This document shows, in pieces, positions 1-5,699 of a stretch of DNA of 5,699 nucleotides. Below the pieces are notes generated by a model that was not told where the DNA came from, did no database searches, and saw only the letters and a list, made by a program, of their open reading frames with translations. The stretch's first letter is position 1; each line of letters begins with the position of its first letter. The stretch comes from Methanoregula sp. (GTDB taxonomy: Archaea; Halobacteriota; Methanomicrobia; Methanomicrobiales; Methanospirillaceae), in NCBI GenBank assembly GCA_026394695.1, contig JAPKXT010000046.1, forward strand, positions 1 to 5,699, given 5' to 3'. The position numbers and the translations under genes are program-made.

Positions 1-1236
1 AGAAGCGTGTACCGCAGCCAGGTCGAGCAGGGACTCGAGATGCTCAAAAAATGGGGAGATGCATATATTGCCATGCTCCTTTCAGGGACGGTTATCGCAG
101 TTACCATTATGATCTCCATTGCCATCTATTCCCCGCAAGGCCTGGATTCTACCCTTAACATGGCCTACGCAATTATTCTCACGATCTGTGTCTTTGGCAA
201 TCTGCTCATGTACACATCCGTGCCGGATGACCCGAAATCCCATGGTCTCACGGAGAGAACTTCTAAGGAACAGCAGACAATTCATGCCATGGAGAGGATC
301 ATTGTACCCTTAACCCTGGGTGCGATTATCGTAATGGCACTGATCGGGATTAATGCCGGTCTGATCTTTATGCTGGCGGGAATCCTCATGGCGCCCCTTG
401 GCATCATCGGGTTTATTGATGACAGTAATATCACCCTTCGTGACAACGATTTTTCCACCTTCATAAGGAGTCTGGGAGCGATCATGGGGGGCCAGGGCAC
501 CACAGCCGTACATGCTCTTGCTACTATTGATAAAAAGTCTCTCACCGCCCTCGAACCTCTGGTGAATTCAGTCTATTCCCAGATGAACCTTGGCCTTGAT
601 AACAAACAGATCTGGGATAAATTCATCGGTGAATCGGGGAGCAACCTCATTTACAAATATCTCAACATCTACCTTGACACCGTTATTATGGGGGGTCCGC
701 CAGAACCGATCGGTACGGTAGTGGGATCTTCGGTACTCGAACAGACGCTCCTGCGGGAGAAAAAAGATATGCATGCCCGCAGTTTTATCGTGCTCCTCGT
801 ACCCATGCACGTGGCAATGGTGGGTATTTTTGTTGTTCTATTCCGCATAATGTTAACCCTGACCGGCTCGGTTTCGGCAATGATGGCAAAATTTGAGGCA
901 ACGACTTCCGCCTCAGGAGGAGCGGCCGGCGCCGGTGGAGTTTCTGCGGGCAGTGCCCTGGGAGGGATGTCGATGTTCACGAATTTCCCCGAAAAGGAGA
1001 TGGGCAACTTTGTGGTAATTACCCTTGCCATCATCACCATTTCTAATATTATCGCTGCACGAATTGTCGGGGGAGGGGATCGGTATATGTTTTATTTCTA
1101 CGCAGCTCTATTCTGTACACTGACAGGACTCATACTACTGATCGCACCGATTGGTGTTAACATATTCTTCAGCCCTGAGGGCCTCACGACAATGGGAAAA
1201 ACAACTGCGGGAGCATTAGGATTGCATCTTATATGA
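1..1236 (+). CDS. arlJ: Archaellum assembly platform membrane protein ArlJ (FlaJ), C-terminal part, 5' end off window
   Basis: This is the polytopic membrane platform of the archaellum, related to TadC/PilC-type T2SS_F proteins. By family knowledge it sits in the cytoplasmic membrane and works with the hexameric ATPase ArlI to assemble and rotate the filament. The frame is open from base 1, so the GTG at 7 is an internal valine and not a start. 411 residues are visible; the family usually has about 550, so the first cytoplasmic domain is mostly missing. Probable membrane segments (window residue numbers) lie at 20-43, 53-72, 99-118, 120-140, 261-289, 336-354 and 361-390. Between the fourth and fifth is a soluble stretch of about 120 residues (141-257), the position expected for the second T2SS_F-like cytoplasmic domain. 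It includes a GGPPEPIG segment. A loop at 302-325 is rich in Gly, Ala and Ser. The stop overlaps the next start (ATGA), indicating one operon. A TadC/PilC pilus paralogue is the alternative; overall architecture favours ArlJ. Confidence 0.85.
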   Translation, partial: RSVYRSQVEQGLEMLKKWGDAYIAMLLSGTVIAVTIMISIAIYSPQGLDSTLNMAYAIILTICVFGNLLMYTSVPDDPKSHGLTERTSKEQQTIHAMERIIVPLTLGAIIVMALIGINAGLIFMLAGILMAPLGIIGFIDDSNITLRDNDFSTFIRSLGAIMGGQGTTAVHALATIDKKSLTALEPLVNSVYSQMNLGLDNKQIWDKFIGESGSNLIYKYLNIYLDTVIMGGPPEPIGTVVGSSVLEQTLLREKKDMHARSFIVLLVPMHVAMVGIFVVLFRIMLTLTGSVSAMMAKFEATTSASGGAAGAGGVSAGSALGGMSMFTNFPEKEMGNFVVITLAIITISNIIAARIVGGGDRYMFYFYAALFCTLTGLILLIAPIGVNIFFSPEGLTTMGKTTAGALGLHLI

Positions 1237-2486
1237 AAGAAAATTTGCGCAGGATTATCCTCTTTACCGTGATTGTGATCACCGGCTCAGTGATGATCCT
1301 TCTGGATGTGCCCCTCATTCTCATAGTCCCCCTGATCGTCGCAGCAGGTTTTGTTATTCTCCTCCTTTTTGGGGCGATAACCGTTGCTGATATCAGGTCG
1401 TTTTTCACTACGAAAAATTTAAAAAACATCAAAAAAATTTCCTTCATACAAAGACTGGACGAGATGAAATTTTTCGAAAAAAAGCCAGCACCACCGGATA
1501 ACAAACCTGTACTCTCTCCAAAAAAGAAGCAGATACCAAAAAGTGTCCCAAAAAAACCCGGTGCCGGGTCCCAGATCCGTTCATTTTTCACCTCACTGGG
1601 TTCATTGCGATCAGTTCTCAATGAGCGCAGCAAACAGGCAAAAAAAGTAGAGCACATTGACGAGTTGCTCGATAAAGCGGTCAGTGAGAAGGTAAAAAGT
1701 TCTGCACTTGCACGTGCCGGTAATGTTGCAGATTCAAAAATCTCCTCCCCCGGCAGGGGAAGTGGACCAGGGCTTGAGGAAGGGAAAGAAGACCAGGATC
1801 CTTTCCTGTCGCTTTCCGATGATGAATTTGATATAAGCCTTCTTGACGGGTTAGACGACCTTGAAACCCCCAGGTCACCGTCGTCTGGTCAGGTAAGAAC
1901 CCCGGTTACCCCGACACAAGAGTCCGTCCTGACAACTGATGAGCCCGGGATACCGACGCCCTCGCTGAATATCACGGCAGAAGCAGACGACCTCCTCAAA
2001 GAAAATGAGGGAAGTCTTGAAGAATTCAGGGGTCTTCTTGGCGGAGAATCCATTGACCAGGACTTTGGAGACCTGGTCAAGGAAAATCCTGATGACCTTG
2101 GTCCTGATGTCGACACGAAGGGAGAGACACCATCCGCTGAGGGCAGGTCTCCCTCGCAGGCAAATAGCCCGATTAAGACGATAAAAGCAGACTGGATCAC
2201 ATCTGATGCTCCAAAAGGAGCAGAATTGCCTGAGGATGAAATCTCTACCACATCTGACATCTCTTCATTTGCAGGAGGAGGATCCGGTGCCGATGCCGAC
2301 CTGATAAGTTCACTTGCTTCGGATGTCAGGCATGTGGTAAAAGAAAAAAATACCAGCCTGTTGAGAGATTTAAAAGATTTCAAAGCCCCGGCAACAGAAA
2401 TTGAGAAAGAATTAAAAGAAACCCTTGAAAGGATGAAAGAAGGCCGGAATTCTGAAAAAAAGCGGTCCCGCCCACCACGAGGATGA
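1233..2486 (+). CDS. Uncharacterised two-TM protein with acidic linker, translationally coupled to arlJ
   Basis: I do not recognise a named family for this 417-residue protein. Residues 7-24 and 28-48 form two closely spaced hydrophobic helices, likely a membrane hairpin. A basic stretch follows (about 54-145, many Lys and Arg), which should lie on the cytoplasmic side by the positive-inside rule. From about 175 to 345 it is rich in Asp, Glu, Ser, Pro and Gly and looks disordered, with acidic-hydrophobic patches such as SDDEFDISLLDGLDDLE near 195-211. The C-terminus (about 352-405) is predicted helical and highly charged, possibly a coiled coil, and ends in a basic tail. Short internal repeats are IRSFFT (54-59 and 115-120) and DL[LV]KEN (253-258 and 280-285). 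The start is ATG at 1233, overlapping the arlJ stop by four bases. Only a weak AGG lies 12 bases upstream, so translation probably depends on coupling. The position suggests a membrane-tethered accessory or scaffold of the archaellum base; this is inference from location and topology only. Confidence 0.85.
   Translation: MKENLRRIILFTVIVITGSVMILLDVPLILIVPLIVAAGFVILLLFGAITVADIRSFFTTKNLKNIKKISFIQRLDEMKFFEKKPAPPDNKPVLSPKKKQIPKSVPKKPGAGSQIRSFFTSLGSLRSVLNERSKQAKKVEHIDELLDKAVSEKVKSSALARAGNVADSKISSPGRGSGPGLEEGKEDQDPFLSLSDDEFDISLLDGLDDLETPRSPSSGQVRTPVTPTQESVLTTDEPGIPTPSLNITAEADDLLKENEGSLEEFRGLLGGESIDQDFGDLVKENPDDLGPDVDTKGETPSAEGRSPSQANSPIKTIKADWITSDAPKGAELPEDEISTTSDISSFAGGGSGADADLISSLASDVRHVVKEKNTSLLRDLKDFKAPATEIEKELKETLERMKEGRNSEKKRSRPPRG
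1392..1409 (+). repeat. Internal peptide repeat, copy 1 (IRSFFT)
   Basis: This encodes IRSFFT at residues 54-59 of the unknown membrane protein, directly after the second hydrophobic helix. The same six residues recur at 115-120. Both copies are followed by Lys/Arg-rich, probably amphipathic helix sequence. The shared stretch is short, so chance or convergent membrane-surface helices cannot be excluded. Confidence 0.5.
1575..1592 (+). repeat. Internal peptide repeat, copy 2 (IRSFFT)
   Basis: Second copy of IRSFFT, residues 115-120, followed by SLGSLRSVLNERSKQAKK. The codons differ from copy 1 at several positions, so if this is a duplication it is old, and otherwise it reflects selection on the peptide. 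Confidence 0.5.
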
Positions 2487-2676
2487 AACAAACCTGAAAA
2501 TTTGTAAATGGCTGGCAATAAAACCATGAAAAAGTAGGGATCATACCGCAACGACGTATGAAAAAGTTCGGGGGAAAATCCAGCCTGCAAGCGAACGGAT
2601 TGTCGTTATCCCCTGCATCACCGGTAATGATTACCATCCCTGCTCGCATGCGTTCGCGGTAAAAACAGCCAGAAGC
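2487..2676. other. Convergent intergenic region with small dyad symmetries, no supported gene
   Basis: This 190-base gap separates the 3' ends of two converging genes. It contains a 13-base palindrome GGTAATGATTACC at 2623-2635, an 8-base palindrome CGCATGCG at 2645-2652, and a 7-base inverted repeat GCGAACG/CGTTCGC (2591-2597 and 2651-2657) enclosing the first palindrome. Together these could fold as a branched hairpin, but the stems are short. A 34-codon ATG frame at 2550-2660 has no ribosome binding site or recognisable product. No tRNA or other known RNA was recognised. Confidence 0.5.
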
Positions 2677-3885
2677 CTACATTTTTTTCTTTTTTATCTC
2701 TTCAGTGCAAAAGTGGTCAATAGAATCGATGAGTGCTTTTTTTGCCCGTTTTACCCGGGTTTCGTTGTCAGAAAAGAAATCTGCAGCAATGTACCTGATC
2801 GCTATTCCATAATACAGGGCATGCGGACATTGCCTCTCAAATTCCGCTATCCTGTTCATTGCCGACGAATTATCCTTTTCCATGAGATCAAAGGCTATGT
2901 CACAAAGTTCGATAATGGAATCCGGCATACCCTTTGCCTTTGCCAGCTTTTTAAAAGCCTGGTATGAGGTCTTCTTTGTTGTGAGCAGTGAAAGTTTCAA
3001 ACCGAAATAGACCGGTTCCGGATCATCGGGATATTGCCGGATCAATTGACTCACAACACCCGCAGCACCGGCCGCATCCCGGCTTTCCAGTTTGAAGAAA
3101 TACATCTCTTTTTGAAAGCCAAAATCAGTTTCGAAACGCACGGCGCTGATATCCAGTAACCTCATCCTCATTTCGGTATTATGCGAATGTATTGCATTTT
3201 TCAGTCCGATTTCAATGAACCATCTCTCGCTGGGGAACCATTCGAACCCCAAAAATACCATCTGCCAGAAAATCTTTTCAAGATATGCCGGGTCATCAAT
3301 ATCCAGCTGTTTCAGGCTGTTTACCGGAGGATTTTCGCGGGCAAGGCTCAGCATTGTCTCACGGGAAAGAAGTTCCATCTCACCGCCGGGCCGCTGGTTT
3401 CTTTTTGCCTCTTCCCTATTATCCTCCCTGAAAAATTCCTGAAGGGATAGCACATAATAGCAATATGCTACAGCTGTACCGATCTTTGCGTCCAGGTTGC
3501 TGTATTTTTTTAAAAAATCGAGGGCGTGGGCAAAGTCACCGGATTTTAGCAGTTTCAGACCGACAACGATATTGATCCCGATATCTGCATTCTTCCTTCT
3601 TTTTAAGCGAAGCACATTGAGAATAACTTTTTTTATATACTCAAAATCCCTGATATTGGTGCTGGTATCCAGCAATTTAAACGTTACACTGTCGATAAAC
3701 TCATCATAGGTTTGATCCGATATTGTGGGGAACGAATTTTCGAGGGTGGATATCACGTGGCCAAAAAAGACCGGGAGATTTGCATCAACTTTGGCAGAAT
3801 TTCGTTCGATATAGCCAAAAAAATCCTTTTTCAGGAGATTAAGCTTTTTATATGCGATTGCATCTGAAAGCTTCTCTCCCTGCAT
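2677..3885 (-). CDS. Uncharacterised helical protein with TPR-like hairpins, downstream of abce1
   Basis: This 402-residue protein is soluble, with no signal peptide or membrane helix. I do not recognise its family. It appears almost entirely alpha-helical, with three segments that read like tetratricopeptide-type hairpins: about 108-145 (GLKLLKSGDFAHALDFLKKY), about 264-298 (a stretch containing LIRQYPDDPEPVYFGLKL) and about 330-362. A hydrophilic insert at about 150-190 (REDNREEAKRNQRPGGE) separates the N-terminal helices from the rest. The C-terminus is Lys-rich (EEIKKKKM). Proteins of this shape usually act as binding scaffolds; no partner can be named from sequence. The ATG at 3885 was chosen because it follows a TATA-like box at leaderless spacing. 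No Shine-Dalgarno is visible, and the ATG at 3902 is out of frame. It lies 52 bases after abce1 on the same strand, so it may be read through from it, transcribed alone, or both. Confidence 0.85.
   Translation of the reverse strand: MQGEKLSDAIAYKKLNLLKKDFFGYIERNSAKVDANLPVFFGHVISTLENSFPTISDQTYDEFIDSVTFKLLDTSTNIRDFEYIKKVILNVLRLKRRKNADIGINIVVGLKLLKSGDFAHALDFLKKYSNLDAKIGTAVAYCYYVLSLQEFFREDNREEAKRNQRPGGEMELLSRETMLSLARENPPVNSLKQLDIDDPAYLEKIFWQMVFLGFEWFPSERWFIEIGLKNAIHSHNTEMRMRLLDISAVRFETDFGFQKEMYFFKLESRDAAGAAGVVSQLIRQYPDDPEPVYFGLKLSLLTTKKTSYQAFKKLAKAKGMPDSIIELCDIAFDLMEKDNSSAMNRIAEFERQCPHALYYGIAIRYIAADFFSDNETRVKRAKKALIDSIDHFCTEEIKKKKM
2680..2696 (+). terminator. T-rich tract, candidate terminator of the arlJ transcription unit
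   Basis: Seven T, a C, then six T (2682-2695) form the first strong pyrimidine/T run on the + strand after the 417-codon gene. Archaeal transcription often ends at T-rich tracts without a hairpin. The same bases encode the terminal Lys run of the gene on the opposite strand, so the tract may simply reflect those AAA/AAG codons. If real, the two transcripts would overlap at their 3' ends. Confidence 0.35.
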
Positions 3886-3903
3886 ACAGGAAAAAATGGC
3901 ATG

Positions 3904-3917
3904 TTAAAATATTAAAA
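3904..3917 (-). promoter_or_regulatory. TATA-like box, candidate leaderless promoter of the TPR-like gene
   Basis: On the - strand the sequence reads TTTTAATATTTTAA, the most A/T-rich block in the gap and close to the archaeal box A. Its centre is about 25 bases upstream of the ATG at 3885, which places the expected transcription start on or next to the start codon. The absence of a Shine-Dalgarno fits a leaderless message. A run of six T on the - strand (3896-3891), between the box and the ATG, could instead end the abce1 transcript. No clear BRE was identified. Confidence 0.4.
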
Positions 3918-3937
3918 GGTATGACCCGAAAATTTCC

Positions 3938-5699
3938 TTATTCATCCGCGGTGTAGTAATAAAATTCGCCGCGTCCCTTTTGTTCCCGGTCAAGGAACGA
4001 TTCGGGTTTGTTGATCCTTGGTCTTCCGCTCTGGTCACGGCGGAAGGTAACGTCAAGTGCCTGGAGGAACCGGTTCATTCCTTCACGCATCTTAAACGGT
4101 CCGGCAGCAGTTCCCCGCAGGCCGGGTTCACCTTCAAAGACAAGGATTCTTTCGCTGATCATATCGATTAAGTAAATATCATGATCGATCACCATGATAC
4201 CGACTTTTTTGCCCTCAGCATGGTGTTTGATCATGCTCGTAACCTTGACCCGCTGTTCGACGTCCAGGTGGGCGCTGGGTTCGTCAAGGATATAGAGATC
4301 TGCATCGCGGGAAAGGCACCCTGCGATTGCCACGCGCTGGAGTTCTCCGCCACTTAATGAATCAACGGGCGACTGAAGGATTACCTCTAAAGAGAGCGAT
4401 TCAATTATCTCATGCTGGTAGAGGGAAGAATCAAACTTTGTCGTGCGCTGGCGCAGGTACATTTCAACGGTATCGGATGTATCTGCCTTGATATATTGGG
4501 GTTTATACGAAATCCGGAGGGTTGTTTCAATTTTTCCGGTCGTAGGCGCTTCAACGCCCGCAAGCAGTTTTGCAAAGGTGCTCTTACCGATACCGTTTGC
4601 ACCAACGACCCCCAGCACCTCCCCACCCTTGATGGTTCCACCGTTCACGGTCAGGCTGAATGTTTCATAGTCTTTGGTCATTTCCGGTATCAAAAACACA
4701 TCTTCACGATCTGAACCCTGGTCGTGAGCCCGTTTCTCAAAAACTACCTGCGAATCCCGGAAGCGGACGTTCTCTTCTACAAGGAAACCTTCAAGGTACT
4801 GGTTGATCCCGACACGGACCCCCTTAGGACGGGTGATGATACCAAAGACCGCTGGTTTTCCGTACCCCACATGCACCGTATCTGCAAGCATGTCAAGAAT
4901 CGCAAGATCGTGTTCAACGATCATCACGGGGCGCCGCGTTGCAAGGTCCCGGATCAGTTTAGCTGCAGCAATCCTCTGGTAAATATCCAAAAAGGGGGTT
5001 ATTTCGTCAAGGAAATAGAGATCTGCATCCCGGGCAAGGCAGGCAGCGATTGCAACCCTCTGCAGTTCCCCGCCACTCAACGTGCTGATGTCGTGATCGA
5101 GAATCGCATCGAGCTTCAGTACGGGCAGGATCTCTGCAAGCTTGTTACGCTCATCGGTGGTCTTTAACAATGCCCTGACCGTACCGGAAAAAACGTTCGG
5201 GATATAATCGATATATTGCGGTTTTGATGCAATCTTGATGCTCTTTTTTGAAACGGTCTGGAGATAATCGAAGAGCTCGGTACCGGCATACCGTTTGAAG
5301 ATCTCTTCCCAGGAAACTTCGAGCTCAAAGTTCCCGAGATTGGGGCGAATCTGCCCGGCAAGAATCTTGATTGCAGTGCTTTTACCGATTCCGTTTGCTC
5401 CTAAGATCCCGGTTACTTTTCCATCGACCGGTATGGGAAGGCCATACAGGGCAAACCCGTTCCTGCCATACCGGTGCGTGGGGTGCTCGAGTTCTTCTGG
5501 CAGGCTTACAATATCAATCGCATCGAAGGGACACTTCTTGATGCAGATACCGCACCCGACACAGAGCTCTTCTGATATCAGGGCTTTGCCCTCTTCACCG
5601 ATGACAACGGTTTCATCCCCGGTCCTGACCCTGGGGCAGTAGAGTATACATTCAGTGCCACACTTTTTTGCATGGCACCGGTCTTTGTGAACAATCGCT
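3938..5699 (-). CDS. abce1: ABCE1/RLI ribosome-recycling ATPase, missing only the first few residues
   Basis: ABCE1 is the soluble twin-ATPase that, with aRF1 or aPelota, splits 70S ribosomes after termination or stalling. The frame stays open to the window edge, giving 586 residues (numbered here from the edge); the visible N-terminus AIVHKDRCHAKKC implies about three residues are missing. The FeS domain has all eight cysteines: C8, C13, C17 and C21 (followed by PRVRTGDE), then C46, C49, C52 and C56 (CVGCGICIKKCP), for two [4Fe-4S] clusters. NBD1 has an HRYG motif (75-78), Walker A GANGIGKST (100-108), a helix-loop-helix insert (about 125-150), signature LSGGELQR (207-214), Walker B with catalytic E232, and H-loop H263. 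NBD2 has Walker A 366-374, signature 448-455, catalytic E473 and H506. A hinge lies between the NBDs and at the C-terminus. The TTG at 5170 is an internal Leu (residue 177), not the start. All catalytic residues are present. The NBD1 D-loop reads DEITPFLD where NBD2 has DEPSAHLD. Confidence 0.97.
   Translation of the reverse strand, partial: AIVHKDRCHAKKCGTECILYCPRVRTGDETVVIGEEGKALISEELCVGCGICIKKCPFDAIDIVSLPEELEHPTHRYGRNGFALYGLPIPVDGKVTGILGANGIGKSTAIKILAGQIRPNLGNFELEVSWEEIFKRYAGTELFDYLQTVSKKSIKIASKPQYIDYIPNVFSGTVRALLKTTDERNKLAEILPVLKLDAILDHDISTLSGGELQRVAIAACLARDADLYFLDEITPFLDIYQRIAAAKLIRDLATRRPVMIVEHDLAILDMLADTVHVGYGKPAVFGIITRPKGVRVGINQYLEGFLVEENVRFRDSQVVFEKRAHDQGSDREDVFLIPEMTKDYETFSLTVNGGTIKGGEVLGVVGANGIGKSTFAKLLAGVEAPTTGKIETTLRISYKPQYIKADTSDTVEMYLRQRTTKFDSSLYQHEIIESLSLEVILQSPVDSLSGGELQRVAIAGCLSRDADLYILDEPSAHLDVEQRVKVTSMIKHHAEGKKVGIMVIDHDIYLIDMISERILVFEGEPGLRGTAAGPFKMREGMNRFLQALDVTFRRDQSGRPRINKPESFLDREQKGRGEFYYYTADE
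4281..4356 (-). repeat. NBD2 signature/Walker B coding segment, paired with 5004-5079
   Basis: This segment encodes the run from the ABC signature to the catalytic Asp-Glu of NBD2. Aligned by eye without gaps to 5004-5079 it matches at 64 of 76 bases (about 84%). The corresponding peptides match at 23 of 26 residues (differences A/G, A/S, F/I). It is an intragenic repeat arising from the duplicated ABC domains. Confidence 0.8.
5004..5079 (-). repeat. NBD1 signature/Walker B coding segment, paired with 4281-4356
   Basis: NBD1 counterpart of the 4281-4356 segment in the same orientation, about 720 bases away within abce1. The shared stretch includes an exact 15-base run around ATAGAGATCTGCATC on the + strand. 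Much of the identity is at synonymous positions, which is more than protein constraint alone would require. Confidence 0.8.

Noticed and set aside
7..1236. arlJ starting at the GTG at position 7
   Set aside because: The frame is open to base 1, and 409 residues is well short of the family length, with the first cytoplasmic domain missing; the gene is cut by the window edge.
1889..2590. A 233-codon open frame on the - strand opposite the unknown membrane protein
   Set aside because: It is antisense to a gene with a coupled start and clear membrane-linker architecture. Its Ser/Arg/Phe-rich product is what the complement of an acidic Ser/Pro linker gives.
2380..2649. An 89-codon - strand frame crossing the convergent gap
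   Set aside because: Over a third overlaps the 3' end of the + strand gene antisense, there is no ribosome binding site, and the product is not recognisable.
3506..3517. Perfect palindrome TTTTTTAAAAAA inside the TPR-like gene
   Set aside because: It falls on Lys/Phe-type codons in an A/T-rich coding stretch and is explained by the protein sequence.
4724..5167. A 147-codon open frame on the + strand within abce1
   Set aside because: It is antisense to the well-supported ABC ATPase, with no start signal or recognisable product.
3938..5170. abce1 beginning at the TTG at 5170 as a 410-residue protein
   Set aside because: The frame stays open to the window edge and the added 176 residues carry the complete eight-cysteine FeS domain and the first Walker A, so TTG is an internal leucine.
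1..5699. CRISPR array, tRNA, rRNA, insertion sequence or integration site
   Set aside because: No regularly spaced repeats, cloverleaf-like sequence, transposase or terminal inverted repeats were seen on either strand.

Overview
The window looks archaeal, most likely a euryarchaeal methanogen of the Methanomicrobia/Methanomicrobiales type. The protein evidence is direct: an archaellum (archaeal flagellum) platform protein of the ArlJ/FlaJ family, and an ABCE1/RLI ribosome-recycling ATPase, a family found in archaea and eukaryotes but not bacteria. The genus-level placement is inferred from general protein style and moderate G+C, and no search was run.

Layout: two transcription units point at each other. 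On the + strand, positions 1-2486 hold the 3' part of arlJ (5' end outside the window). Its last bases overlap, through an ATGA junction, the start of a 417-residue protein of unknown function. That protein has two N-terminal membrane helices, a basic segment, a long acidic and probably disordered linker, and a charged C-terminal helix. A roughly 190-base convergent intergenic region (2487-2676) follows, with small dyad symmetries but no convincing gene. On the - strand, reading from the right edge, abce1 runs from beyond 5699 to 3938 and lacks only about three N-terminal residues. After a 52-base gap comes a 402-residue, mostly helical protein with TPR-like hairpins (3885-2677). Its upstream gap holds an archaeal TATA-like box spaced so that the transcript would be leaderless.

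How the genes work together: ArlJ anchors the archaellum motor in the membrane and works with the ATPase ArlI. The coupled downstream membrane protein is the best candidate for something under-described here, possibly a lineage-specific accessory or scaffold of the archaellum base. ABCE1 splits the 70S ribosome after termination. The TPR-like protein follows it on the same strand but has no demonstrated link. No RNA gene, CRISPR array, insertion sequence or obvious mobile element was seen. Most of the window is ordinary core-genome sequence, and the points of interest are the two uncharacterised proteins.
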